A DNA stretch of 64,000 nt, taken from NCBI RefSeq assembly GCF_022378335.1, contig NZ_JAIQCI010000004.1, forward strand, positions 216,346-280,345. Direction: 5' to 3'. Under the pieces are notes generated by a model. It searched no databases and was not told where the DNA came from. It worked only from the letters and a program-made list of their open reading frames with translations. Positions 55,008-64,000 of this stretch are shown here, in pieces. Each line of letters starts with the position of its first letter. The stretch's first letter is position 1. This DNA is from Croceicoccus hydrothermalis. GTDB taxonomy: Bacteria; Pseudomonadota; Alphaproteobacteria; Sphingomonadales; Sphingomonadaceae. Both the position numbers and the translations under genes were made by a program.

Positions 55008-55141
55008 AACGCGCCAGACCGAGCGTTTTACAAGCGGGGTATCGTACCACGCACGATGCTTCGACCCGATGACTCTTGCCATTTACGCGGGAAAGGGACA
55101 CAACCGGCGCAAACAGAGCGATAGGGATTTGGAGATTGGGT

Positions 55142-56449
55142 ATGTCGATGACCGCTGCGCGTGAAACTCCGCGGCCACGCGGGCTGGTGCTGTCCATGCT
55201 GCTCCTCGTCTATATCTTCAATTTCCTCGACCGGCAGATCCTCGCCATCCTTGCTCCCCCGATTCAGGCCGATCTCGGCCTGTCGGATGGACAGATGGGA
55301 TTGCTCGGCGGGTTCGCCTTCGCGCTTCTGTATTCCACGCTGGCGGTGCCGCTGGCGTCCGTCGCCGATCGGACCAGCCGCAGCTGGGTCATCACCATAA
55401 GCCTCGTGATATGGAGCGGGTTCACCGCCCTGTGCGGATTGGCGCAGGGGTTCTGGCATATTTTTCTCGCCCGGCTCGGCGTCGGGGTGGGGGAGGCGGG
55501 CGGCGTCGCGCCGTCCTATGCGATCATCGGCGATTATTTCCCGTCGAACAAACGTGCCTTCGCGCTTGCCATCTATTCCATGGGGATCCCGCTCGGCTCG
55601 GCGGCGGGCGTTCTGGTCGGCGGATATATCGCCGCGACGGTGGATTGGCGGCTCGCGTTTTTCGTCGTGGGCATGGCGGGCGTCGTGCTGGCGCCGCTGT
55701 TCAAATATGTGGTGAAGGATTTCCCGCGCGCCAACCCGGTGGACGCGGCGGCCAGGCAGACGGCATCGGACAATGCCTCCATCGGCCATGTCGCGCGCAT
55801 ATTGGCGAAGAAACCGTCGTTCTGGTTCCTGGCATTCGGCGCGGCGAGCGGGTCGATGCTGGGCTATGGCATATTGTTCTGGAAACCCAGCCTGCTGCAG
55901 CGCAGTTTCGGGCTGTCCCTGCTCGAAACCTCCTATTTCCTCGGCGCGCTGATGCTGATCGGGGGGATTTCCGGCGTGCTGGCGGGCGGGTTCCTTGCCG
56001 ATCGGCTGGGGCAGGCGAACAAGGCATGGTATGCGCGCCTGCCCGCGCTCGCCTATATTGTCGCGGTGCCGCTGTTTTCGGCCGCGGTGCTGACCGACAA
56101 TGTCACACTCGCGTTCTTCCTGTTCCTCATTCCGCAGGCGCTGGCCTATATCTGGCTCGGTCCCGTGCTGACCGCGGTGCAGCATCTCGTCATCCCGGCG
56201 CAGCGTTCGACGGCATCGGCGCTGTTCCTGCTCATCAACAATTTGCTGGGCCTGGGCGGCGGAATCTATGCCCTGGGCGCGGTGTCCGACCTGTTGACCC
56301 CACATTTCGGGACGGAGGCGCTGCGCTGGTCGATGCTCGGCTCGCAATTGCTCTATGTCATCGCGGCGTTATTGATGGTGCTGGCGGCGCGGCGGCTGCC
56401 CGGCGACTGGGTGGCCGAGGTCGAGCCCGACATGGAGAAGACAGCATGA
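55142..56449 (+). CDS. MFS transporter (Spinster-like)
   Basis: 435 residues from the ATG with GGAG at 7 bases. Twelve hydrophobic helices; the family motif DRTSRSWVI after helix 2 and [20 protein letters not shown] after helix 4 resemble Spinster/ACS-type anion symporters. The substrate is not readable. It shares ATGA with the glutaryl-CoA dehydrogenase gene, so it may import the compound that the downstream enzyme degrades. Confidence 0.87.
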   Translation: MSMTAARETPRPRGLVLSMLLLVYIFNFLDRQILAILAPPIQADLGLSDGQMGLLGGFAFALLYSTLAVPLASVADRTSRSWVITISLVIWSGFTALCGLAQGFWHIFLARLGVGVGEAGGVAPSYAIIGDYFPSNKRAFALAIYSMGIPLGSAAGVLVGGYIAATVDWRLAFFVVGMAGVVLAPLFKYVVKDFPRANPVDAAARQTASDNASIGHVARILAKKPSFWFLAFGAASGSMLGYGILFWKPSLLQRSFGLSLLETSYFLGALMLIGGISGVLAGGFLADRLGQANKAWYARLPALAYIVAVPLFSAAVLTDNVTLAFFLFLIPQALAYIWLGPVLTAVQHLVIPAQRSTASALFLLINNLLGLGGGIYALGAVSDLLTPHFGTEALRWSMLGSQLLYVIAALLMVLAARRLPGDWVAEVEPDMEKTA

Positions 56450-57621
56450 TCGGTTTCAACTGGGACGACCCGTTCGACCTTGCCGGCCAATTGCGCGAGG
56501 ACGAGCGCATGATCGCCGATGCCGCCCGCGGGTTCGCGCAAGGTGAATTGCAGCCGCGCGTGATCGCCGCCTATCGCGAGGAGCGCGATGCCCCCGAACT
56601 GTTTCCCCTGATGGGCGAGGCGGGCCTGCTCGGCGTAACGCTGCCGGAGGAATATGGCGGGGTGGGCGCAAGCTATGTCGCCTACGGTCTCGTCGCGCGG
56701 GAGATCGAGCGGGTCGATTCGGGCTATCGTTCCATGGCGTCGGTGCAATCCAGCCTCGTGATCTACCCGATCCACGCCTATGGTTCGGAGGAGCAGCGCC
56801 GCAAATATCTGCCCGCGCTCGCCTCGGGGCAGGCGATCGGCTGTTTCGGCCTGACCGAGCCCGATGCCGGATCGGACCCGTCCTCGATGCGGACGTTCGC
56901 GCGGCGCGATGGCGACGGCTTTATCCTCGACGGGACGAAAACGTGGATTTCCAACGCCCCGTTCGCCGACGTGTTCGTGGTGTGGGCAAAGTCGGAGGCG
57001 CATGACGGCAAGGTCCGCGGCTTCATCCTTGAAAAGGGGATGAAGGGGCTTTCCGCGCCGAAGATCTGTGGAAAGATGAGCCTGCGCGCATCCACCACCG
57101 GACAGATCGTGATGGAGGGCGTGCGGGTCGGCGCCGATGCGCTGCTGCCCGAGGTGCAGGGGATGAAGGGGCCGCTGGGCTGTCTCAACCGCGCGCGATA
57201 CGGGATCAGCTGGGGCGCGATGGGCGCGGCGGAATTCTGTTTTCATGCCGCGCGGCAATATGGCCTCGATCGCAAGCAGTTCGGCAGGCCGCTCGCCGCG
57301 ACGCAGCTCTACCAGAAGAAGCTCGCCGAGATGATGAGCGACATCGCCTTCGGGTTGCAGGCCAGCCTGCGCGTCGGCAGGTTGATGGACGAACATCGTT
57401 TCGCCCCCGAAATGGTGTCGATGGTGAAGCGCAACAATGTCGGCAAGGCGCTCGATATCGCGCGCATGGCCCGCGACATGCACGGCGGCAACGGCATTTC
57501 GGAGGAGTATCAGGTCATCCGTCACATGATGAACCTGGAGACGGTGAACACCTATGAAGGGGCGCACGACGTGCACGCGCTGATCCTCGGCCATGCGATC
57601 ACGGGGTTGTCCGCGTTCTGA
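56446..57621 (+). CDS. gcdH: glutaryl-CoA dehydrogenase
   Basis: 391 residues, closely like the GCDH branch of acyl-CoA dehydrogenases. [42 protein letters not shown]-like text [14 protein letters not shown] and [18 protein letters not shown] are family landmarks; the catalytic Glu is in the YEGAHD segment. It oxidises and decarboxylates glutaryl-CoA to crotonyl-CoA in lysine/tryptophan or dicarboxylate breakdown. Second gene after the MFS transporter. Confidence 0.95.
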   Translation: MIGFNWDDPFDLAGQLREDERMIADAARGFAQGELQPRVIAAYREERDAPELFPLMGEAGLLGVTLPEEYGGVGASYVAYGLVAREIERVDSGYRSMASVQSSLVIYPIHAYGSEEQRRKYLPALASGQAIGCFGLTEPDAGSDPSSMRTFARRDGDGFILDGTKTWISNAPFADVFVVWAKSEAHDGKVRGFILEKGMKGLSAPKICGKMSLRASTTGQIVMEGVRVGADALLPEVQGMKGPLGCLNRARYGISWGAMGAAEFCFHAARQYGLDRKQFGRPLAATQLYQKKLAEMMSDIAFGLQASLRVGRLMDEHRFAPEMVSMVKRNNVGKALDIARMARDMHGGNGISEEYQVIRHMMNLETVNTYEGAHDVHALILGHAITGLSAF

Positions 57622-57891
57622 ACCGTTTGTGGGGCGGCGTCCTTCGCACGGCGGAGGGGCTTGTCCTCATTGCTATATCGGGTATGTTCCTCCAAACGCC
57701 TGAACATACAGGCTGGCGGAGAAGCCGATGCATATTCACCACGTTTTGGAGCGTGCGGATCATTCCGCTTTTCGCGATGATCGCCGCGGTGATGGGCGAT
57801 CGGGCGGCCATGGTGTGGTTGTGCGGGGGATCGGGTGCGGTCCATGTCCATATTGCGTTGCTGAATATACGGTATGGGGCGGGCGCGTGGT
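57622..57891. other. intergenic region after gcdH
   Basis: About 270 bases with no gene, tRNA or clear terminator that I can support. The lengthy reading frames across it on both strands have no ribosome site or family resemblance. Confidence 0.5.
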
Positions 57892-59457
57892 ATGAGCGGC
57901 GCCGGAATCGAAACCCGTACGATCCCGCCCGGCCGCCGCCTGTGCTACGGCTTCGGCGCCGTGGCGACCGGGGTGAAGAACGCGGCCTTCTCCACCTATC
58001 TCCTCCTGTTCTACAATCAGGTCGTCGGCGTGCCCGCCCTCGTCGTATCGACCGCGATCGCGCTCACCCTGTTGCTCGATGCGGTGGCGGATCCGTTCAT
58101 CGGGCGCTGGTCCGACGTGACGCAGTCGCGGATCGGTCGGCGCCATCCGTTCATCTTCGGCTCCGCCTTGCCGACGGCGTTTTTCTTCGTCGTGGCATGG
58201 TTTCCGCCCGATGGCCTGACCGACATGCAGATGGGCGTGTGGATCTTCGCCCTCGCCGCATTGACCCGCATTTCGATCAGCGCGTTCGAGATACCGGCCA
58301 CCGCGATGAACCCCGAATTGACCGACGAATATGCGGAACGCACGCGATTGTTCTCACTCCGCTACTGATTCGGATATGTCGGTACGTTCGGTTTCGCGGG
58401 CTTCAGCCTCGCCGTGTTCTTCGTCGCGACGCCGCAATTTCCGACGGGGCAGCTCAATCCCGCAGGCTATGTTCGTTTCGCGATCAGCGGCGGGGTGCTG
58501 ATCTTCGCCGCGATACTGATCTGTGGGTTCGGCACGAAGGGGCAGGTGCGCCACATGCGGCAGGCCGACACGCCGCAGCACAAGGCCACAGCGAAGGATC
58601 ACGTGCGGGAAATGGCATCCGCGTTCGGACATTGCGCCTTTCTCGCCATTTTCGGGTTCGGCGTGTGCAAATATACCGCGATCGGGCTGTATAGCGCGTC
58701 CACCTTGTATTTCAGCACCTATGTCTTCGACCTGACCGCTCCGCAGATTGCGTTGCTGACGCTGGAATCGCTCGTATCGGCGACATTGGCGGCGCCGCTC
58801 GCGCCCCGGTTCTCGCGCTGGTGGGGCAAGCGCAACACGTCGATGATCATGGCGATTGCCGGGATAAGCCGCGGAATTTCACCGCTGGCGCTGACCTATC
58901 TGGGGCTGTTCTTGCCACCGGGGGATCCGCTTCTTTTGCCCACGCTGTTCGCCATCGGCGCAGTCTATGGCGCGATGATCGCGATCTCACTCATCAATAC
59001 GAGCTCCATGCTTGCCGACGTGGTGGAGGATCATGCCGTGCGCACCGGAAAACATGCCGCCGGCGTCTTCTTTTCCGCGTCCAGCTTCATGCAGCAATGT
59101 TCGACCGGGCTGGGCATTTTCGTCGCCGGGCTGGTGCTCAACGCGTCGGGCTTTCCGGAGAAGGTCATGCTCGGCGACGTCACCCGCGCGATGGAGCAGA
59201 GCCTGCTCATCCATTACATCCCGACCTCGCTCAGCCTGTGGGTCGTGGGCTGCCTGTTCCTGCTGTTCTATCCCATTACGGAGGAACGCCATTTGCGGAA
59301 CGTCGCCCGGCTGCGCGCGACGGCTGCCGCCGCGCGGCTCAACCCGACGGCGGATCGGCGAACATGCCTGCATACAGGCTCCACGCGTAATATTTCACCG
59401 CCTCTGCCGGTTCGTCGAAACGCGCGGCCCATACCCGCGCCTCATACGCGGAATTGA
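57892..59457 (+). pseudogene. GPH-family sugar/cation symporter interrupted by an in-frame TGA
   Basis: The frame encodes one MelB/GPH-type permease in two parts. The first (158 residues) has LLFYNQVVGVPALVVSTAIAL, DPFIGRWSDVTQSRIGRRHP and ends LFSLRY. TGA at 58366-58368 follows, and the same frame continues FGYVGTFGFAGFSLAVFF without any frame change through six more helices. The codon is probably TGG (Trp) changed to TGA. It also runs past the likely natural end into the convergent TetR gene. It is either a nonsense pseudogene, a sequencing error, or read-through. Confidence 0.8.
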
Positions 59458-60568
59458 GCGTGGACATGATAAGCTGGCTCGCGATGAGCGGGTCGATCGC
59501 CCGCACCGAACCATCCGTAATCCCGTCGATCAACATGCCCGCAAACCGCCGCGCGAGCCGGTTGGAACGCAGCACGACATCCTCCCGCTCGGCCTCCGGC
59601 AGGCTGGACAAGGCGGTGGTGCGCAAAAGCGGCATGTCGTCGAAGAATTGCAGGTCGATCAGTTCGGCCAGCGTGTTGCACAGCCGGACCCAGTAATCGC
59701 CGTCGCTGCGGATACCCGCCATCTGCACCGCCGACATGCGGTCGTAGCTGCGGGCAAAGCAGCTCGACACCAGATCGTCCTTCGCGTTGTGATGGTGGTA
59801 GAAACTGCCCTTCGTCACGTTCAGCGATTGCGCGATGCGGTTGACCGACGCCCCGCGATAGCCGCGCTGATTGATGAGCGTGGTTGCCGCGCGCAGAAAC
59901 TCGTCGAGCGTTTGCGGATCCTCGTTCGCGGCGGAGCGCCATTGTGTGCCGAGCGGGCGGGGCGCCCATTCGCTGCCTCTACCGGCAAGCCCATGCTCCA
60001 GAATATCGAACCAGCGTTCCTCCACCCGATCGAAATCGCGGGTGGAATAGCGCGTCGACCAAACCGGCCACCAGAACACAGCCTCCAGCAAGGTGTGCGC
60101 GCGTGCCGTATTCAACAGCTTCATCTCGCGATCGTCGACCGGTCCGAAGAAATCGCGCACCGTGTTGCGCACGCGCCGGTAATGATCGAGCAGCGGTTTC
60201 TGCGCCTCGTCCTCCAGCGTGCGAATTTCGGCGAGCACGGTGACGAGCCCGCGCTCGCCTTCGCGGATCCGGCGGCGCAGCGCGATATGGGCGTGGAGGA
60301 AATGGCGGACCCGCGCGCGCGGATCGGGCTGCGCCAGCGCCTCTTTCGCCATCTGTTCCAGCAGATCGAGCGTCGCTTCGTACACCGCGGTGACGAGCCG
60401 TTCCTTGCGCCCGAAATAATAGGTGATGCTCGTCGCGTTCAGCCCGACCGCCTGCGCCACGTCGGAAAAGGTCATGCCCTTCACGCCAACATCGTTGATG
60501 AGAGTGGACGCGGCGTGGATCACGTCCTGCCGTTTTCTGCCAAATCGTTCGGTTTCCGCGGTGCTCAT
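59339..60568 (-). CDS. tandem double TetR-family regulator
   Basis: 409 residues with AAGGGTCGG upstream of the ATG. Two complete TetR units are fused. The first HTH is at ~11-60 (FSDVAQAVGLNATSITYYFG), and the second at ~218-268 (VNRIAQSLNVTKGSFYHHHN), each followed by a ligand-type helical domain. Single TetR proteins are ~200 residues, so this is a fusion or duplication, not read-through. It lies downstream of the thiolase and receptor genes, which it may control. Confidence 0.9.
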   Translation of the reverse strand: MSTAETERFGRKRQDVIHAASTLINDVGVKGMTFSDVAQAVGLNATSITYYFGRKERLVTAVYEATLDLLEQMAKEALAQPDPRARVRHFLHAHIALRRRIREGERGLVTVLAEIRTLEDEAQKPLLDHYRRVRNTVRDFFGPVDDREMKLLNTARAHTLLEAVFWWPVWSTRYSTRDFDRVEERWFDILEHGLAGRGSEWAPRPLGTQWRSAANEDPQTLDEFLRAATTLINQRGYRGASVNRIAQSLNVTKGSFYHHHNAKDDLVSSCFARSYDRMSAVQMAGIRSDGDYWVRLCNTLAELIDLQFFDDMPLLRTTALSSLPEAEREDVVLRSNRLARRFAGMLIDGITDGSVRAIDPLIASQLIMSTLNSAYEARVWAARFDEPAEAVKYYAWSLYAGMFADPPSG

Positions 60569-60678
60569 CGTCCGACCCTTCGTATCCCGCCATCCGGGCC
60601 GCGCCGTCCCTAGAGCAGCCCGCCCGATTCTGCCAGTCCCCTGCTTCGAAACTGGCGGAATTGACAGGAGCCAGGCGG

Positions 60679-61857
60679 TCACATGACTTCGAAAAGGCCT
60701 GCTGCACCCATGCCGCCGCCCACGCACATCGTCACGACCACATAACGAACATCGCGCCGCCGCCCCTCGATCAGCGCATGACCGACACAGCGTGCGCCGG
60801 TCATGCCGAACGGGTGACCGATGGAGATCGATCCGCCGTTGACGTTCAGCCTGTCATCCGGAATGCCGAGCCGGTCGCGGCAATAAAGCACCTGCACCGC
60901 GAAAGCCTCGTTCAGTTCCCAAAGCCCGATATCCCCGACCGAAAGCCCGAACTGCTTGAGCAGCTTGGGCACGGCAAACACGGGACCGATGCCCATCTCG
61001 TCCGGTTCGGTCCCCGCGACCGCCATGCCGACATAGCGGCCGAGCGGTTCGAGACCGCGTGCCTTCGCGACCTTCGCCTCCATCAATACGGCGGCGGACG
61101 AACCATCGGAAAGCTGGCTTGCATTGCCGGCGGTGATCGTGTGGCCCTCGCCCATGACCGGGGCCAGCTTGGCCAACCCTTCGAGCGTGGTGTTCGGACG
61201 GTTGCAATCGTCCATGGCGATCGTCACGTCCTGCTGCGTGACGTCGCCGGTTTCCTTGTCCTTCACGTTCATGCGGGTGGAGACGGGCACGATTTCGGCG
61301 TCGAGCCGGCCTGCCTGCTGCGCCGCGGCCGTGCGTTGCTGCGACTGCAGCGCATATTCGTCCTGCGCCTCGCGGCTGATGCCGTAGCGTTTGGCGACAA
61401 CCTCGGCGGTGCCGATCATGGGCATGTAGGCCGCCGGGTGCATCGCGATCAGCCCGTCATCCGGCACGATATTGGTGTCGCCCGCGCGCAGGGCCGACAC
61501 CGATTCTACGCCGCCGGCGACGCATATGTCCATGCGATCGACGATGATCTGCTTGGCCGCGGTGGCGATCGTCATCAGGCCCGATGCGCATTGCCGGTCC
61601 ATCGTCATGCCCGCGACACCCACCGGCAGCCCCGCGCGCAAAGCGACCAGCCGGGCGAGATTGGGCGCCTGTTGCCCCTGCTGCATCGCCGCACCGATCA
61701 GCACGTCGTCCACCTCGCCCCCGTCGATGCGGGCGCGTTCCACCGCCGCGGCAACCGAAAGACTGCCGAGTTCGACCGCATGGGTGGCATTGAACGCGCC
61801 GCGCATCGCCTTGGCGAGCGGGGTTCGTGCAGTCGATACGATAACGGCGTCGCGCAT
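60679..61857 (-). CDS. acetyl-CoA acetyltransferase (thiolase)
   Basis: 392 residues, ATG chosen at 61857 with AGAGGAC 7 bases upstream. The catalytic Cys is C90 in [18 protein letters not shown] and [17 protein letters not shown] carry the catalytic His and second Cys. It condenses or cleaves acyl-CoA in fatty-acid or steroid/aromatic breakdown. The TonB-dependent receptor gene ends 84 bases before its start, on the same strand. Confidence 0.94.
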   Translation of the reverse strand: MRDAVIVSTARTPLAKAMRGAFNATHAVELGSLSVAAAVERARIDGGEVDDVLIGAAMQQGQQAPNLARLVALRAGLPVGVAGMTMDRQCASGLMTIATAAKQIIVDRMDICVAGGVESVSALRAGDTNIVPDDGLIAMHPAAYMPMIGTAEVVAKRYGISREAQDEYALQSQQRTAAAQQAGRLDAEIVPVSTRMNVKDKETGDVTQQDVTIAMDDCNRPNTTLEGLAKLAPVMGEGHTITAGNASQLSDGSSAAVLMEAKVAKARGLEPLGRYVGMAVAGTEPDEMGIGPVFAVPKLLKQFGLSVGDIGLWELNEAFAVQVLYCRDRLGIPDDRLNVNGGSISIGHPFGMTGARCVGHALIEGRRRDVRYVVVTMCVGGGMGAAGLFEVM

Positions 61858-61901
61858 GGCGTGGTCCTCTTGCATTATGGATAAGGTGTTTTCAGGTGGT
61901 T

Positions 61902-61935
61902 GCGGGCCTGCGCCGCCATCGCGCCGCAGACCCGC
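61902..61935 (-). other. ten-pair hairpin between receptor and thiolase genes
   Basis: GCGGGCCTGC / GCAGACCCGC form ten pairs (one GT) around a 14-base GC-rich loop, directly after the receptor stop. No T run follows on the minus strand, so it is probably an mRNA stability or processing hairpin rather than a terminator. Confidence 0.45.
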
Positions 61936-61941
61936 ATCGGG

Positions 61942-64000
61942 TCAGAACGTGACCTTCGCCCCCAGCTTGTATGTGCGCCCAAGCGCATTGCCGATGAACG
62001 GATCGTAGCTGTATTCGAGCCGGGCCGCCGAAGGATCCTCGTCGAGGATATTTTCCACGCCGGCGGTGAACCGCACATTCGCCCGCGCAATCGGCACGGT
62101 CAGATTGGCGAAGATATCGTGTTTGGAAAACGAATCCACGGTGCGGCCGAAATCGGTGGGTCCGAATTCGGGCGTCTGCGTGCAGGGCCCGTCGTCGGGA
62201 CAGCGATTGTCATCCACCCCGTCGATGAAGGTGAAATTATAACTCAGCCCGAACGCCCCCATGCGCGCATTGACGAAGGCGCTGGCCCGCCAGGGCGATA
62301 CGGTGCCGGGATCGCGGTTGTAATTGGCAAAGCCGCTGGCCTCGTAGCCTGTGTCGAAGAGCAGGCCCTGATACTCGAAATCGGTAAAGCTGTATTCGAG
62401 GACATGGGTGGCATTCGCGCCGAAGGACAGGTCGATCCCGGCGACGGGACGGCTGTAACCGATGCTGAAATCGAGACCGCGCGTCGTGACATCGGGTCCG
62501 TTCACGGTCTGTGTGCGGATGCGCGAAATATCGTTCGCCACCGTATTGGCGTCGCATATGCCCCCGGTAAAGGTGATGAATTGCGCAAACGGGCTGTCGC
62601 AATTTACGGCTTGCGTGCCGTCGCTGACCGAACTGTTCGATATTGCGCTGGCGATCGCCTGCACCGGGAGCAGGGCGAAACGCCCCTCGAATTCATAGGT
62701 CCAGTAATCGACGCTGAAGTTGAAGCCGCGATAATCGATCAGCGCACCGACACTGTAGGTGAGCGCGGTTTCCGGCTCCAGTTCCGGATTGCCGACCGTA
62801 TCGGTCGCCTTGAACGCGCCGCCTGCCGCATCGATACCCTCGACAAAGCTCGTGCCCGCCGGGCTGATGTCGGCGGCGAGCGGACCGCGGAAGGTGGTGC
62901 CGACCGACCCGCGAAACGACAGCCAGTCGGTCGCCTCGAACAGCGCGGACACCTTCGGATTGACCGTGGCGCCCACCGGGTCGCCGTAATCCTCGTACCG
63001 GACGGCGCCCACGATCTCGAGCGTGTCGAACGGGTTTACCCGCGCCTCGGCAAACAGGGCATAGACGCTTTGATTGAAGATGGCGGTGGGGAACTGGCCC
63101 AGGAAGGTGAACGGTCCGGTCGGGAAATTATTGTCGTTCGGATCGTCGAGGCAGGAAAAATCCCCCTCGATCGCGCAGGGCGCCTGCGTCGGGTTGGAAA
63201 AGCGGTTGATGCCGCGGCTCACGAACTCGGTCTTGCGATATTGCCCGCCGAACGCATAGCCGACGGGAAGGCCGACAAGCTCCGTCTCGCCATTGAAGAC
63301 GAGATCGACGATGAACTGCTCCTCCGATTCATTGCTGCCGCTGGGCTGGCGCAGATAATCGAGAAGGGCAGGATCGTTTTCCAGCCCCGGAACATAGGCC
63401 GGGTTGTCGAGGCCGAGCGCGGGATTGCCCGGCGCGCTGTTGATGAAGGGATTGAAATAGAGGCATCCGTTCTCACCCGGCGTCGTGCCGGTGCAATCCG
63501 GACCGCCAAAGCCGTTCAACGCGTCCTGTAGCCGCCCGCCGAGGAAATCGAGGCTGAAGGCGGTGCGCTCGCTTCTGATGAACGTGCCATAGAGCGAGCC
63601 TGCGAAATTGGGCGTGAAATCCTTCTCCAGCCCTGTGGAAATGCGATAGGCATCGCTCTTCGCCTGGCCGAAACCGGAGCCGCGCGGATCGGTCGGATTG
63701 CCGCCCAGTGCAAAGGGCCGGCCGAGCAGGATCGCGGCATAGCCGGCAAAGGCGGTCGGGCTGCCTTCGGGAAACGTTTGATCCAAGAAGGTCTGGAACC
63801 CTGGGTTCGACCGCGGGACGAAGAACGCCTGCGTGCTACCGGGGCCGCGCGGGCCTTGTGTGGGCGGGTAGCTCGGCGAATAGCCGATGCTCGGCAATTC
63901 GGTGCGCGACCATAGCGCCGTACCCATCCGGTGAGCCCCGCCTTGTCCGGCGGGTGAACGACCGGTCTTAAGGGCGCTCGTATGAGCGAGCTTAGGAGCG
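61942..64000 (-). CDS. TonB-dependent receptor, C-terminal part
   Basis: About 686 residues are visible and the frame stays open to the window edge, so the signal peptide and plug domain are outside. An ATG at 63927 exists but the upstream frame has no stop. The visible part is a beta-barrel with alternating strands and ends in the typical aromatic-terminated strand GRTYKLGAKVTF. Family members import siderophores, sugars or other large ligands. Ligand unknown; adjacency to a thiolase and a double TetR suggests a nutrient rather than iron. Confidence 0.9.
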   Translation of the reverse strand, partial: APKLAHTSALKTGRSPAGQGGAHRMGTALWSRTELPSIGYSPSYPPTQGPRGPGSTQAFFVPRSNPGFQTFLDQTFPEGSPTAFAGYAAILLGRPFALGGNPTDPRGSGFGQAKSDAYRISTGLEKDFTPNFAGSLYGTFIRSERTAFSLDFLGGRLQDALNGFGGPDCTGTTPGENGCLYFNPFINSAPGNPALGLDNPAYVPGLENDPALLDYLRQPSGSNESEEQFIVDLVFNGETELVGLPVGYAFGGQYRKTEFVSRGINRFSNPTQAPCAIEGDFSCLDDPNDNNFPTGPFTFLGQFPTAIFNQSVYALFAEARVNPFDTLEIVGAVRYEDYGDPVGATVNPKVSALFEATDWLSFRGSVGTTFRGPLAADISPAGTSFVEGIDAAGGAFKATDTVGNPELEPETALTYSVGALIDYRGFNFSVDYWTYEFEGRFALLPVQAIASAISNSSVSDGTQAVNCDSPFAQFITFTGGICDANTVANDISRIRTQTVNGPDVTTRGLDFSIGYSRPVAGIDLSFGANATHVLEYSFTDFEYQGLLFDTGYEASGFANYNRDPGTVSPWRASAFVNARMGAFGLSYNFTFIDGVDDNRCPDDGPCTQTPEFGPTDFGRTVDSFSKHDIFANLTVPIARANVRFTAGVENILDEDPSAARLEYSYDPFIGNALGRTYKLGAKVTF

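Noticed and set aside
57627..58694. 355-residue plus-strand frame between gcdH and the GPH gene
   Set aside because: It overlaps the GPH frame, starts without a ribosome site and has arginine-rich shadow composition.
1..64000. Search for CRISPR arrays, IS elements, prophage genes, tRNAs and rRNAs
   Set aside because: No regular direct repeats, transposase motifs, phage structural genes or cloverleaf sequences were recognised by eye; a tool search could still find a minor feature.

Overview
The window is a 64 kb stretch of a high-GC chromosome from an alphaproteobacterium, most likely order Sphingomonadales (Erythrobacteraceae-like). That placement is inferred from the gene set and order: mnmG-rsmG-parA-parB; helicase-S4-fdxA-carD; pcm-tolC-DUF2497; DUF1491; UrcA; and a Mg-type HemB. 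No tRNA, rRNA, IS element, prophage or CRISPR array was found. Coding density is very high, and many neighbouring genes overlap by ATGA, GTGA or TAATG, which points to translationally coupled operons.

Region 1 (1-5.5 kb) is the origin-proximal segregation locus: the 3' end of mnmG, then rsmG, parA and parB, with three parS-like palindromes inside rsmG and parB. Region 2 (3-9 kb) holds a free-Met-sulfoxide reductase, a membrane-anchored sugar dehydrogenase-like protein, a DUF815 ATPase, tRNA threonylcarbamoylation (Sua5), two small lipoproteins, CarD and the 7Fe ferredoxin FdxA. Three inverted repeats lie between fdxA and carD. Region 3 (9-23 kb) has an SUV3-like helicase with an S4 protein, an M23 endopeptidase, HemB, a GNAT, a spermidine synthase-like membrane fusion, a gamma-carbonic anhydrase-like protein, a UDP-GlcNAc 2-epimerase and an ATP-dependent DNA ligase/exonuclease pair. 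Region 4 (23-32 kb) is housekeeping: DnaQ, HPF, PtsN, SleB-like hydrolase, exonuclease III, ErpA, CBS protein, a thioredoxin-like ferredoxin, a PopZ-like DUF2497 protein, TolC and Pcm.

Region 5 (32-50 kb) has class I fumarase, a LytS/LytTR two-component pair, UrcA, a diacylglycerol-kinase-like protein and phosphoesterase, L13/S9, a GH15 enzyme, an AI-2E permease, a NatAB-like ABC exporter, UppP, Psd, a D-Ala-D-Ala dipeptidase and a nitronate monooxygenase. Region 6 (50-54 kb) is the most unusual part. It is a five-gene, fully overlapping stressosome operon: RsbR, RsbS, RsbT, an RsbT-like ATPase fused to an RsbX/SpoIIE-type PP2C phosphatase, and an RsbT-like ATPase fused to a HisKA_2 histidine kinase. 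There is no RsbU/V/W or sigma factor beside it. My inference is that the stressosome output has been rewired into a two-component kinase, possibly feeding the alphaproteobacterial PhyR-NepR-EcfG general stress response.

Region 7 (54-64 kb) is a catabolic/uptake island: a TonB-C-terminal-like periplasmic protein, an MFS transporter coupled to glutaryl-CoA dehydrogenase, a GPH-type symporter interrupted by an in-frame TGA, a regulator made of two tandem TetR units, a thiolase and a TonB-dependent receptor that runs off the window end.
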